Assembly: GCF_003950515.1 (NCBI RefSeq) | Contig: NZ_NGJS01000007.1 | Coordinates: forward strand, 1 to 64,000 | Reading direction: 5' to 3' | Origin: Vagococcus vulneris | Lineage (GTDB): Bacteria > Bacillota > Bacilli > Lactobacillales > Vagococcaceae | Length of the DNA stretch: 64,000 nucleotides | In this document: one piece after another, positions 1 to 9,629 of the stretch | Position numbering within the stretch: position 1 is the first letter of the stretch | How the letters are laid out: each line of letters opens with the position of its first letter | The notes under the pieces: generated by a model | What the model saw: only the letters and a program-made list of their open reading frames with translations | Told to the model about the DNA's origin: nothing | Databases searched by the model: none | Program-made: the position numbers and the translations under genes

Positions 1-42
1 TTTCCATGTTGTGTGTGATAAACTTTGATTGTCCTTTTTCAT
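1..42 (-). CDS. tnpA: IS200-like transposase TnpA, N-terminal 14 codons only
   Basis: The ATG at 40-42 (minus strand) follows an AGGAGG Shine-Dalgarno at good spacing and opens a frame reading MKKDNQSLSHTTWK before the window ends. The S-L-x-H-T-T-W pattern is the typical N-terminus of IS200/IS605 TnpA (Y1 single-strand transposase), which continues with a CKYHIVF-type segment in known members. Only the first 14 residues are visible, so whether the gene is intact is unknown. The family call rests on this short match plus the left-end hairpin. Confidence 0.6.
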   Translation of the reverse strand, partial: MKKDNQSLSHTTWK

Positions 43-172
43 AAGGGACCTCCTAAATGATTGATATTTCGTGGTCGGGAAACCAAATATATCTTATCAT
101 TTTAGGAGACTTTTTTTATACCACGCTGAAAGCTCTTCTGAACCACCCGCATAGCAGGTGGTTTTCAAAACA
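1..172 (-). mobile_element. IS200/IS605-family element, left-end part only
   Basis: The window begins inside an IS200-type insertion sequence. The start of its transposase reads leftwards from position 42. Upstream of it lies a hairpin (AACCACC at 141-147 pairing with GGTGGTT at 157-163), of the kind TnpA recognises at the left end in this family. The outer boundary is set only roughly, at 165-175, because the cleavage site cannot be fixed without the right end. These elements move as single strands and make no target duplication, so none is expected. Confidence 0.6.
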
Positions 173-175
173 TAT

Positions 176-214
176 AAAAAAAGGACTTTATCGATTACTC
201 AATAAAGTCCTTTT
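176..214 (-). terminator. Rho-independent terminator after the NlpC/P60 gene
   Basis: A 13-bp perfect stem (AAAAGGACTTTAT at 179-191 with its complement at 202-214) lies 18 bases beyond the stop of the P60-type hydrolase gene. A/T runs on both sides mean it could stop transcription from either direction, including readthrough into or out of the IS end. Confidence 0.8.
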
Positions 215-231
215 AAAAATTAAGTTAAGTC

Positions 232-1611
232 TTACATACGTACGCCGAAATCAGGTGACCAAGCAGAAATGCTTTGTACAGTTACTGATTCGCCTGGTTG
301 TGGTGCGTGGATGTATTGTCCGCCACCTACATAAATACCAACGTGATGAGTTGATCCATGTCCACCCCAGAATACTAAATCGCCTGGTTGTAATTCGCTT
401 AATGAAATTGTTTGTCCAGCACTTTCTTGAGGTACTGTCCATCCACCGATTTCACGGCCAGCTGCTTGACGATAAACGTAAGATGTAAATCCTGAACAGT
501 CGAAACTTCCTGGTCCTTTAGCGCCCCAAACATATGGTTTACCGATATGTTTATATGCTTCTGCAACAACTGCATTACCGTTTGATGGTGCAGTTGTTGG
601 TGTTGTTTCTGGTTTAGAAACAGTAGGAGTTGTAGTAGTTTCTGTATTGTTGTTTGTTGTGTTTACAGTAGTTGTTTCAGTTGTGTTAACCGTATTATTT
701 GTTGCACCTACAGTTGATCCTGTTTCTTTACTTGGGCTAACAATTGTTGAGCTTGTTCCTGTAGTTACAGTTGTGTTTTCAGTGTTGCTAGTTGCAGGTT
801 TGGTGCTTTCAGTTACTGCCTGTTTAGCTGCTTCTTCTTTTTGTTGTTCAGCTGCTTGTTTAGCTGCTTCTTCTTTTTGTTGTTCAGCTGCTTGTTTAGC
901 TGCTTCAACAGCTTTACGTTGTTCCTCGCGTTGTTTTTCAGCTTCTGCTTTTTGAGCTAAGAATTCATTTTTCTTGCTACTTTCTTTCTCTTTATCTGCT
1001 GAAATTTGACTGATTGCTGCTGTTTGAGCTAATTGCTGATCTTCTAATTCACCCTTTTTAGCTTCTAATGCTACAGCATTTTTTTGAATTTCTGCATTTT
1101 TTTCTTCAGTTGCATTACGTTTAGCTTCAACAGCATCTTTATCATCTTGTTGTTGTTGCATTAAATCTTTATTTGCTCCTACTAATTTGCTGGCAGCAAA
1201 TACTTTTGTAATAGCGTCTGATACAGAGTCAGAACTTAACACTAAATCAACCATATTAGAATTAGCAGAATCTACTTGTACTGAACGAGCTTGTTCTTTG
1301 ATTGCTTCATTACGTTTTTCAATACGTTTTTCTAAACTTGAAATATCTTTATTTAATTGACCGATTTGTTTCCCTAAATTTGCTTGTTCAGTTTGTAATC
1401 CTTCAGCTTCGCTGCGGATTGATGAAATATTAGCTTGAATATCAGCTAATTTAGCTGTTTCTGTGTTTTCTTGATCTGATAAGTCTTTAATTTTTTTATC
1501 TTGTGATGCAATTTGATCATCAATTGAGTCTGCGTTTACTGCTAATGGAAGAGCAGTTGCCGACAATGTAATCCCGCTTACTAATAACGCTGATAATAAT
1601 TTTTTCTTCAC
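232..1611 (-). CDS. sagA: Secreted NlpC/P60 peptidoglycan endopeptidase, SagA/P54-like
   Basis: This is a 459-residue exported cell-wall hydrolase. Residues 1-27 form a Sec signal peptide ending in AVNA. Residues 30-265 are a long coiled coil containing a duplicated AAKQAAEQQKEE unit. A Thr/Asn-rich linker follows, and residues from about 350 form an NlpC/P60 domain. Visible catalytic residues are Cys372 (DCSGF), His423 (HHVGIY) and His435 (YIHAP). The start is GTG, with GGAGGA eight bases upstream. Enterococcal SagA has the same coiled-coil-linker-NlpC/P60 layout and cleaves crosslinked muropeptides. The gene lies directly downstream of mreCD, where streptococci carry pcsB, which fits a septal or elongation hydrolase. 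A possible extended -10 (TGCTACAAT) lies near 1716 and leaves a roughly 100-base leader. Confidence 0.9.
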   Translation of the reverse strand: MKKKLLSALLVSGITLSATALPLAVNADSIDDQIASQDKKIKDLSDQENTETAKLADIQANISSIRSEAEGLQTEQANLGKQIGQLNKDISSLEKRIEKRNEAIKEQARSVQVDSANSNMVDLVLSSDSVSDAITKVFAASKLVGANKDLMQQQQDDKDAVEAKRNATEEKNAEIQKNAVALEAKKGELEDQQLAQTAAISQISADKEKESSKKNEFLAQKAEAEKQREEQRKAVEAAKQAAEQQKEEAAKQAAEQQKEEAAKQAVTESTKPATSNTENTTVTTGTSSTIVSPSKETGSTVGATNNTVNTTETTTVNTTNNNTETTTTPTVSKPETTPTTAPSNGNAVVAEAYKHIGKPYVWGAKGPGSFDCSGFTSYVYRQAAGREIGGWTVPQESAGQTISLSELQPGDLVFWGGHGSTHHVGIYVGGGQYIHAPQPGESVTVQSISAWSPDFGVRM

Positions 1612-1780
1612 TATGTTCTTCCTCCAAAAAGTCTTCTTTTTTATTTTTTTAAAATTTCAATTTTCTTATAATATTTATATTCTTACATTAAGTTGGTTTT
1701 CCCAACGACAGATAAATTGTAGCACAATCAGATGTCATTCATATAATGAGAATATTACAAAGATATTTCATTATAAATAA

Positions 1781-2299
1781 TCATCGTTTTATATTGAAAA
1801 CTTTTTTCAATGGAATCACGAGCACAGCTACTAAAATTAAATTCACTATCAATGTTGGTGCCAACGTTCGCGTTAAGAAGTCGATGGTAGTTGTATCTGT
1901 CAATTTAAACATCGTTAACAAAATAACTCGTCCAACGGATAACCCCGTTACAAAAACGACAAAAGCTAAAATAATTGTAAATGTACTAGGAACTATACGT
2001 TCAAACAAAAAATATATTAACCAAACTAAAACAGGAAAAAGGATCAAGTTTATTCCGATAACATTGTAATAATAAGAGTCATACAACAAACCAATAAAGG
2101 CCGACCAGCTAAGCATATAACTCTTATTCATTTGAAACGTGGCAAACATCATTACCATCAATAATAAATTTGACGTAAATGACATAGGTACAGCAAATAC
2201 TGTCAATATTATACTGCTTAAATGTCCATCTAACAGCATCAATAAAAAAAAGACAATCGGCAGCACATAAAACATGATCTTTTTTTTCTCATTACTCAT
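1781..2299 (-). CDS. mreD: Rod-shape/elongation protein MreD
   Basis: This 172-residue, highly hydrophobic protein has about five or six membrane segments, matching the usual size and topology of MreD in the cell-elongation machinery. Its ATG overlaps the mreC stop by one base (TAATG), so the two are translationally coupled. There is no mreB in the window, as is usual for ovoid lactic acid bacteria, where MreCD work without MreB. The identification rests on size, topology and mreC linkage, because MreD sequence motifs are weak. Confidence 0.85.
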   Translation of the reverse strand: MSNEKKKIMFYVLPIVFFLLMLLDGHLSSIILTVFAVPMSFTSNLLLMVMMFATFQMNKSYMLSWSAFIGLLYDSYYYNVIGINLILFPVLVWLIYFLFERIVPSTFTIILAFVVFVTGLSVGRVILLTMFKLTDTTTIDFLTRTLAPTLIVNLILVAVLVIPLKKVFNIKR

Positions 2300-3159
2300 T
2301 ACTTACTACCTTCCAATCTTTTAATGACCGTGACTGTAGTAATATCATACATATCAGAAATAGGTGTCACGAGCACCTCATCATGAAGACCTGTTTTACT
2401 CTTTTGTATCTCTTGAACTTCTCCGATTAACAAGCCTTTTGGTGAGTTGTTGCCAAGTCCTGATGTGACTACTTTGCTGCCTTTTTTAATTCCATCAACT
2501 GTCGTCAGCTGAGATACTGTCAACGTGTGTGTTTTACTGTTATATGCATCCATCAGTCCGAATGACTCTTTCCCATCAGCTGTCTCCATCATGACTGGAA
2601 AATGATTTGTATTTTTATTTACTGTTGTCAACAGTTCGACTTTAGCACTGTTTTTGTCAGAAATGATGACACGGCCGACTAACCCTTTATCACCCATAAC
2701 AGCCATATTTGTTTCAACACCATCTTTTGTTCCTTTATTAATGACTAAAACATCCTGCCATGTATCAGGTGACCGATTGACAACATTAGCATTTACGATG
2801 TCATAATTGGATAATGTAGAATTAAGTTTTAGCTGATCCTTTAATTGATTATTTTCTTTTTTATAATTATCCAACTCTGCTTGCAGCATTACATTTTGGT
2901 CAACTCTTTTTTTCAAATGCTGATTTTCAGAATAAGTATTAAATAAATTAAAAACAGATTTTACGCTGTTCTCAACACCGCGAATCGGTGCCATAACAAT
3001 ATCATCAACAACAGCGATTACACCGTTTGTTTGCGACTGACCAGGTAGACTGGCTTGCTTTTTATCACGCTGCATCGCACTGATACTGACTAAAAACACA
3101 ACGACAATAACAATAATTAATGCAATAATAATATTTTTACTTGAATTAAATTTTTTCAC
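2299..3159 (-). CDS. mreC: Cell-shape determining protein MreC
   Basis: This 286-residue bitopic membrane protein has one N-terminal transmembrane helix (about residues 10-28), a coiled coil (about 75-110) and a C-terminal beta-domain with the MreC patterns VVNRSPDTWQ, NMAVMGDKGLVGRV and GLLIGEV. MreC organises peripheral peptidoglycan synthesis on the outside of the membrane. The start is a GTG with GAGGTG just upstream. It heads the mreC-mreD unit, followed by the secreted hydrolase, a conserved order in streptococci and enterococci. Confidence 0.93.
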   Translation of the reverse strand: MKKFNSSKNIIIALIIVIVVVFLVSISAMQRDKKQASLPGQSQTNGVIAVVDDIVMAPIRGVENSVKSVFNLFNTYSENQHLKKRVDQNVMLQAELDNYKKENNQLKDQLKLNSTLSNYDIVNANVVNRSPDTWQDVLVINKGTKDGVETNMAVMGDKGLVGRVIISDKNSAKVELLTTVNKNTNHFPVMMETADGKESFGLMDAYNSKTHTLTVSQLTTVDGIKKGSKVVTSGLGNNSPKGLLIGEVQEIQKSKTGLHDEVLVTPISDMYDITTVTVIKRLEGSK

Positions 3160-3293
3160 TTTGTCACCTCTACTGGTTCATTAAATTATTAAACACGCAT
3201 TGTTTATTTTATCATCAATTTATAGCATAATCTATAAATCAATTTTTTTTCTTAAAAATTTAAAATCCAAGCAATTTTTTATGAAATCAAAAT

Positions 3294-3322
3294 AAAAAAT
3301 ACCGTATCAAATGATACGGTAT
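3294..3322 (-). terminator. Terminator after adhE
   Basis: An 11-bp perfect stem (ATACCGTATCA at 3299-3309, complement at 3312-3322) with a two-base loop is followed on the minus strand by a run of T. It lies 12 bases past the adhE stop codon. Confidence 0.85.
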
Positions 3323-3334
3323 CAACAATGACTA

Positions 3335-5938
3335 TCAACAACCTTCATATGAATCGATAATTATCTGTTTCAACTCACTAATTAATGGTTCTTTTGGATT
3401 TGCTGTCGTACATTGGTCTTCATAAGCCAATTCTGCCATGCGGTCCACAGTACTATCTAAAGTTTCTTTGGTCACCCCTTGTGCCTTTAAGCTCATCTCA
3501 ATACCACAACGTTTACCTAATTCAGCAACTTCTTTAACTAAAGAGGCAACTAATTCTTCATTGGTTGTTCCAGGTAGACCTAAGAAACGCGCCACATCTG
3601 CATAATCTTTATCTGCTCTGAAATACTCATATTTAGGGAACAACGCATGTTTTGATGGGTCTTTTGCATTGTAGTTGATAATATGCGGAAGAAGAATAGC
3701 ATTTGTGCGTCCATGAGGAATGTGATATTCTCCGCCAATTTTATGTGCAATTGAATGACAAATACCCAAAAAGGCATTGGCAAACGCCATACCAGCCATA
3801 GTTGATGCATTATGCATACTCTGACGATTATCAAGTGTCGGTTGTTTAACAGACTCTTCTAAATTTTCAAAAACCAGTTTGATTGCTTGCAAGCTAAGTC
3901 CCCGAGTGTAGTCAGACGCCATGACTGACACATATGACTCCAATGCGTGTGTCAGAACATCCATCCCCGTATCTGCAGTAACAGCAGCTGGCACACTTAA
4001 AACAAATTGAGGATCAATAATCGCCACATTTGGTGTCAACGCGTAATCTGCTAGCGGATATTTAACATGTGTTTCACTATCAGTAATAACAGCAAAAGGC
4101 GTTACCTCAGCTCCAGTACCCGATGTTGTTGGAATACAAATCATCTTCGCTTTTTTAGCTTTTGGAATCTTATAGGCACGTTTACGAATATCTAAAAATT
4201 TTTGTTTTGCTCCAAAGAATGATGTTTCTGGATGTTCATAGAATAGCCACATTCCTTTAGCAGCATCAATAGCTGAACCACCACCGATAGCGATAATTGT
4301 GTCTGGTTCAAAATCACGCATCATCTTTGTTCCAGCATATACAGTATTAGTTGATGGGTTCGGTTCTACATCTGAAAACATAGCAAAAGTTACTTTATTA
4401 TCTCGCTGCAATAATTGTTCAATAACTTTATCCGCATAACCGAATTCGACCATTCCCGGATCGCATACAATAAATACACGCTCCATACCTTCCATTTGCT
4501 GTAAATACTGTACGGAATTTTTTTCAAAATAGATTTTTTCAGGTAATTTAAACCATTGCATATTATTTCTCCGTTTCGTCACAGTTTTTGTATTTATCAA
4601 ATTAATAGCCGTTACGTTTTTAGATACAGAGTTTTTACCGTATGATCCACAACCCAGTGTTAATGATGGAATCATTTCATTATATATGTCACCTATCCCA
4701 CCTTGTGAGGCCGGTGAATTTATCAGAATACGACATGCATTCATCCGCAAACCGAATGCTATATGTAAATCATCATTTTCTGAATGTAGAACTGCTGTAT
4801 GCCCTTCCCCACCAAGCTTAAGCATCTTTTCGCATAATTCTAAACCATGTTCAGTATTGTTGGATTTCATCATCGCTAAGACTGGTGATAATTTTTCACG
4901 TGACAATGGATACTCTGGTCCTGCTCCAGCTAACTCAACAATCAAAATTTTTGTTCCTTTAGGGACTTTAACGCCGGCTTCTGTCGCAATCGACACTGCA
5001 GAATGACCCACAATCTTTGGGTTAACAGCTGTTTTAGCATCATTCATTACTACTGCTTCAATTTTTGCTAATTCATTTGGTTTCACCACGTAGACTTGAT
5101 GTGCTTCAAATTCTTTTTTAACTGCATCATACACCTCTTCATCGACAATAACAGCTTGTTCGGATGCACAAATCATTCCATTATCAAATGATTTTGATGC
5201 GATCAAATCATTAACAGCACGTTTTACTTTTGCTGTTTTTTCAATATATGCCGGAGTATTTCCCGGTCCTACACCTAAGGCCGGCTTACCAGTTGAATAA
5301 GCAGCTTTTACCATTCCTGATCCACCTGTTGCAAGAACTATAGCCACACCTTCATGATTCATTAATCCGTTTGTGGCTTCGATAGACGGCTGTTCAATCC
5401 ACTGAATACAATCTTTCGGTGCGCCAGCTGCTACTGCTGCGTCACGCACAATTCTAGCTGCTTCAGCAGAACATTTCTGCGCGCTTGGGTGGAATGCAAA
5501 AATAATCGGATTCCTTGTCTTTATCGAGATGAGTGCTTTAAATATTGTTGTCGAGGTCGGATTAGTTGTCGGTGTTACCCCGCAAACAACTCCAACCGGA
5601 TCAGCTATTTCGATGATTTCTTTCTGCTCATCTTCGCTGATAACTCCGACCGTTTTATCGTTTTTAATATTATTCCAAATACTTTCAGATGCAAACATGT
5701 TTTTTATTGCTTTGTCTTCGTAAACTCCGCGACCCGTTTCTTCAACCGCCATTTTCGCTAAAGGCATGTGTTGATTTAAGGCAGCCATCGCCATTTCGTG
5801 AACAATAAAATCAATCTTTACTTGGTTAAACGTCTTAAACTCTTTTAACGCCGCTCGCCCCTTGCTCACCAATTCATTAATATTTTCTTCGACATTTCCC
5901 TGTACTTTTGTACTCTTGTTTTCTTTCATTTTCCCCAT
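3335..5938 (-). CDS. adhE: Bifunctional acetaldehyde-CoA/alcohol dehydrogenase AdhE
   Basis: AdhE reduces acetyl-CoA to acetaldehyde and then ethanol, regenerating two NAD+ in fermentation, and assembles into spirosome filaments. The N-terminal half is a CoA-acylating aldehyde dehydrogenase with the catalytic cysteine in GMICASEQ. The C-terminal half is an iron-dependent alcohol dehydrogenase (GGGSAIDAAK nucleotide site, metal-ligand region GICHSIAHKIGGEYHIPHG). The open frame extends 12 codons further, but AGGAGG lies inside that extension, seven bases before the ATG at 5936-5938. The start is therefore placed there, giving 867 residues, normal for the family. A good promoter and a Rex-like operator lie upstream, and a strong terminator follows, so the gene is probably monocistronic. 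Confidence 0.97.
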   Translation of the reverse strand: MGKMKENKSTKVQGNVEENINELVSKGRAALKEFKTFNQVKIDFIVHEMAMAALNQHMPLAKMAVEETGRGVYEDKAIKNMFASESIWNNIKNDKTVGVISEDEQKEIIEIADPVGVVCGVTPTTNPTSTTIFKALISIKTRNPIIFAFHPSAQKCSAEAARIVRDAAVAAGAPKDCIQWIEQPSIEATNGLMNHEGVAIVLATGGSGMVKAAYSTGKPALGVGPGNTPAYIEKTAKVKRAVNDLIASKSFDNGMICASEQAVIVDEEVYDAVKKEFEAHQVYVVKPNELAKIEAVVMNDAKTAVNPKIVGHSAVSIATEAGVKVPKGTKILIVELAGAGPEYPLSREKLSPVLAMMKSNNTEHGLELCEKMLKLGGEGHTAVLHSENDDLHIAFGLRMNACRILINSPASQGGIGDIYNEMIPSLTLGCGSYGKNSVSKNVTAINLINTKTVTKRRNNMQWFKLPEKIYFEKNSVQYLQQMEGMERVFIVCDPGMVEFGYADKVIEQLLQRDNKVTFAMFSDVEPNPSTNTVYAGTKMMRDFEPDTIIAIGGGSAIDAAKGMWLFYEHPETSFFGAKQKFLDIRKRAYKIPKAKKAKMICIPTTSGTGAEVTPFAVITDSETHVKYPLADYALTPNVAIIDPQFVLSVPAAVTADTGMDVLTHALESYVSVMASDYTRGLSLQAIKLVFENLEESVKQPTLDNRQSMHNASTMAGMAFANAFLGICHSIAHKIGGEYHIPHGRTNAILLPHIINYNAKDPSKHALFPKYEYFRADKDYADVARFLGLPGTTNEELVASLVKEVAELGKRCGIEMSLKAQGVTKETLDSTVDRMAELAYEDQCTTANPKEPLISELKQIIIDSYEGC

Positions 5939-5980
5939 TTTTAAGCCTCCTAAAAGTATTGTTATGTTTTTCACATGTTG

Positions 5981-6009
5981 ACTATACTTTATTTTATCTC
6001 CTTTGTAAA
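5981..6009 (-). promoter_or_regulatory. Promoter of adhE
   Basis: On the minus strand a -35 TTTACA (6004-6009) and a -10 TATAGT (5981-5986) are separated by exactly 17 bases. They lie about 40 bases upstream of the adhE start codon. Confidence 0.7.
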
Positions 6010-6017
6010 GTTTTAAT

Positions 6018-6033
6018 AGTGAATTTTTTCACT
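6018..6033. promoter_or_regulatory. Rex-like operator upstream of adhE
   Basis: The palindrome AGTGAATTTTTTCACT differs from the Firmicute Rex consensus TGTGAA-N4-TTCACA only at its outermost base pair. It sits nine bases upstream of the adhE -35 box. Rex senses NADH/NAD+ and represses adhE in many Firmicutes, so the location fits. No rex gene is in the window. Confidence 0.55.
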
Positions 6034-6071
6034 TTAAAACAAATAATTCGTTTTATGAACAAAGTTGCTAA

Positions 6072-6099
6072 AAAAAGGAGCAATCAATTGCTCCTTTTT
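6072..6099 (-). terminator. Terminator after yajC
   Basis: A 13-bp perfect stem with a CA loop (AAAAAGGAGCAAT at 6072-6084, complement at 6087-6099) is followed by T-rich sequence on the minus strand, three bases from the yajC stop codon. It separates yajC from the adhE promoter. Confidence 0.85.
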
Positions 6100-6101
6100 A
6101 A

Positions 6102-6476
6102 TTAATTATCTTTTTTTTCATCTGTAATAACTTCCTCAGTTTTTTCAACTGTTTCATCTTCTTCGTCAATTACTTCAGTTTCTTTTACTTCTTGGCTGGT
6201 TACAACCGTTGATGCTGGTTTAACGGTCTTAATCGCTTGGCGTTCAAACTCTAAGAAAATACCTTCACAATCAAGTGTTACTGTTCCCTTATCTTGGTTT
6301 ATTTCGCTGATTACTCCATAAAGTCCGCCAATAGTCACTACTTCACTACCGACTGCCATACCATCCAATAATTGTTGACGCTGTTGTTGTTGTTTCTTTT
6401 GTGATCGCGTCATCATAAACATCATCCCACCAATTAAAATTAGTGGAACTAACATACCGCCTATTCCTCCTGGCAT
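6102..6476 (-). CDS. yajC: Preprotein translocase accessory subunit YajC
   Basis: This 124-residue protein has one N-terminal membrane helix rich in Gly/Met and a basic stretch RSQKKQQQQ. It then has the conserved YajC core (GSEVVTIGGLYGVI...D.GTVTLD) and a long acidic Glu/Asp/Thr tail. YajC associates with SecDF in the Sec translocon. An internal ATG at residue 8 (MLVPL) has AGGAGG ten bases upstream, so the real start may be seven codons later. It lies downstream of tgt, as in many Firmicutes. Confidence 0.93.
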   Translation of the reverse strand: MPGGIGGMLVPLILIGGMMFMMTRSQKKQQQQRQQLLDGMAVGSEVVTIGGLYGVISEINQDKGTVTLDCEGIFLEFERQAIKTVKPASTVVTSQEVKETEVIDEEDETVEKTEEVITDEKKDN

Positions 6477-6564
6477 GTTTTACCCCCCTTTTATTCTTTA
6501 ACTAAACACTATAGTTAGATTTTAGCAAACTTCTGCCTTGTAAACTACCTATTACCAAATAAAA

Positions 6565-7728
<1,164 letters not shown>

Positions 7729-8763
7729 TTATTTAACAAACATGGCATCGCCAAAACTAAAGAAACGATATCTTTCTTTAACAGCATGCTCATACGCAGC
7801 TAACGTCGTGTCTCGTCCGGCAAATGCACTAACTAACATAATTAACGTAGATTTTGGCAAATGAAAGTTTGTCGAAAAAGCATCAACAACTTTAAATTCA
7901 TATCCAGGCTTAATAAAAATATCCGTCCATCCGCTATCTGCTTTAAGCTCACCGTTAAATTTTGTCCCTATCGTTTCAAGTGTACGGATTGAAGTAGTTC
8001 CAACCGCTATGATGCGGCCACCTGCCTGACGAATACGATTTAATTCCACAGCCGCATTTTCTGTTAATCGATAAAATTCACTATGCATTGTGTGGTTTTC
8101 AACATCTTCGACACTCACTGGGCGAAAAGTTCCTAATCCTACATGCAGCGTTAAATATACTAAGTTAACACCTTTAGCCTTGATTTCATCCAATAGTTCT
8201 TTTGTAAAGTGAAGTCCTGCTGTTGGTGCAGCTGCAGACCCGTTCTCTTCAGCGTACACTGTTTGATATCGTTCGTTATCCGTTAATTTCTCTTTAATAT
8301 ACGGCGGAAGTGGCATTTCGCCTAACGATTCTAAAATTTCCAAAAAAACACCGTCATAGTCAAAGTCAATAATCCGGCCTCCATGATCCAACTCTTTTGT
8401 TACAGTCGCTTTCAACCGTCCATCACCAAATGAAATTACCGTTCCAACTTTAGCACGTTTTGCAGGTTTAATTAGTGTTTCCCATGTATCACCATCAGTA
8501 TTCGTTAACAGTAATACCTCTAGATGTCCACCTGTTTCAGGCTTCTCACCATAAAGTCTTGCGGGTAAAACCCGTGTATTATTCATAACTAATGCATCTC
8601 CGGGATTTAGCTCATCAATAATCTCCGAAAAATGTTTATCCTGCATCTGACCTGTTTTACTGTCTAACACTAATAGACGTGATGACACACGGTCTTTTAG
8701 AGGAGTTTGCGCGATCAATTCTTCGGGTAAATCAAAATCAAAATCTGATGTACTTAATGTCAT
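7729..8763 (-). CDS. queA: S-adenosylmethionine:tRNA ribosyltransferase-isomerase QueA
   Basis: QueA transfers and isomerises the ribosyl group of SAM onto preQ1-tRNA, making epoxyqueuosine. The 344-residue length and signature segments ([63 protein letters not shown]) are typical. It precedes tgt in the same operon. In related genomes ruvAB lies just upstream of queA, but here a 3.2 kb island separates them. queA therefore now starts from whatever promoter lies in 8764-8900, where I see no strong minus-strand promoter. Confidence 0.96.
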   Translation of the reverse strand: MTLSTSDFDFDLPEELIAQTPLKDRVSSRLLVLDSKTGQMQDKHFSEIIDELNPGDALVMNNTRVLPARLYGEKPETGGHLEVLLLTNTDGDTWETLIKPAKRAKVGTVISFGDGRLKATVTKELDHGGRIIDFDYDGVFLEILESLGEMPLPPYIKEKLTDNERYQTVYAEENGSAAAPTAGLHFTKELLDEIKAKGVNLVYLTLHVGLGTFRPVSVEDVENHTMHSEFYRLTENAAVELNRIRQAGGRIIAVGTTSIRTLETIGTKFNGELKADSGWTDIFIKPGYEFKVVDAFSTNFHLPKSTLIMLVSAFAGRDTTLAAYEHAVKERYRFFSFGDAMFVK

Positions 8764-8873
8764 CTTCTCACCTTTTCTTTACAGTCTTTCTGTAGTATTC
8801 TAACATCTTTAGTGTGAAATAAAAACTAATGACGTCATTAATTTAGGTAAATACCATAATTTCAAAATCAATT

Positions 8874-8901
8874 TTGCCATCCTTTATGTTTTTGATATAA
8901 T
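8874..8901 (+). promoter_or_regulatory. Promoter of the island membrane-protein gene
   Basis: TTGCCA (8874-8879), a 16-base spacer and TATAAT (8896-8901) form a near-consensus housekeeping promoter, about 30 bases before the start of the gene at 8934. Confidence 0.65.
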
Positions 8902-8933
8902 TAATTGATTTATCTAAGAAAGGAGTCTTACTT

Positions 8934-9584
8934 ATGCCTCAAATTACCCCCTTTGAATCGATTACTTTTCTTATTTTTCTCATTTTTTGGCTATTATTAG
9001 TCCATAAAAGTAATAAAGTTCAGAAAAAAACTGTTTTAAATGACCAGTATACTTTAAAAAAGCTGATTAAACAGGCTTTTCCCTCAATATTTACACCAAC
9101 AAAAAATATTATTTTACTGCTCTTCTTTTTTTGCGCACTATTCATTTTCGATATCAAAGATGTTAAAATAGCTACATACTTTCCCGTATCATTAACAGCT
9201 CTATCACTGCTGTTAACAACATCAAATATTTCAAACAGCCTGTTCGTTAATGATGATGATCCAAATAATTCCCAAAACGTACGTGAAGCTTATTTCGGCA
9301 GAATTTTATTTACTGCTATTATCTGGTTATCCATTAACATTTATTCTTTTTGTGTCCCCCTTCTTCATCCCAACTTACTATCACCACATAGTCAAAAAAT
9401 AATTACTATCATTTTTTTAGAGATTTTTTGTTTAGGTATTCTATTAATTTTTGACCTATTAGTCTTAACCATTAAAATTTATCGGAAGAATGATGCATAT
9501 ACGGAAAGGATAAATATACAAGATAAAAAGAGTGATCCGAGTCTCATACATCGAAAACGAAAGTGGCACGCCAAGATTTATTAA
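8934..9584 (+). CDS. Membrane protein of unknown function
   Basis: I do not recognise this 216-residue protein. It has about four or five hydrophobic segments (roughly residues 8-23, 58-75, 80-95, 122-142 and 150-180), a basic linker after the first, and a basic C-terminal tail. An AAGGAG ribosome site lies at good spacing, a near-consensus promoter stands upstream, and a strong bidirectional terminator follows, so it looks like a real independent gene. It is the first gene of the accessory island and is transcribed against the surrounding operon. Confidence 0.75.
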   Translation: MPQITPFESITFLIFLIFWLLLVHKSNKVQKKTVLNDQYTLKKLIKQAFPSIFTPTKNIILLLFFFCALFIFDIKDVKIATYFPVSLTALSLLLTTSNISNSLFVNDDDPNNSQNVREAYFGRILFTAIIWLSINIYSFCVPLLHPNLLSPHSQKIITIIFLEIFCLGILLIFDLLVLTIKIYRKNDAYTERINIQDKKSDPSLIHRKRKWHAKIY

Positions 9585-9591
9585 ATTAAAC

Positions 9592-9625
9592 AAAAAAGTC
9601 GAACATAATAACGTTCGACTTTTTT
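9592..9625. terminator. Bidirectional terminator between convergent genes
   Basis: A 13-bp stem (AAAAAAGTCGAAC at 9592-9604, complement at 9613-9625) stands between the membrane-protein gene on the plus strand and the CsbD-like gene on the minus strand. It is flanked by A/T runs that suit both directions. Confidence 0.85.
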
Positions 9626-9629
9626 AATA

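Noticed and set aside
57-488. 143-codon plus-strand ORF across the IS end and hydrolase gene
   Set aside because: It crosses a terminator hairpin and an IS left end, has no ribosome site, and is antisense to the conserved NlpC/P60 domain.
647-955. Plus-strand ORF rich in Val and repeated AACLAASSFCC
   Set aside because: It is the shadow of the Thr/Asn-rich linker and the repeat of the secreted hydrolase on the other strand.
1746-2069. 107-codon plus-strand ORF opposite mreD
   Set aside because: It is antisense to a well-supported gene and lacks a ribosome site and recognisable motifs.
5489-5761. Overlapping plus-strand ORFs opposite adhE
   Set aside because: They are shadows of the conserved aldehyde-dehydrogenase domain of AdhE.
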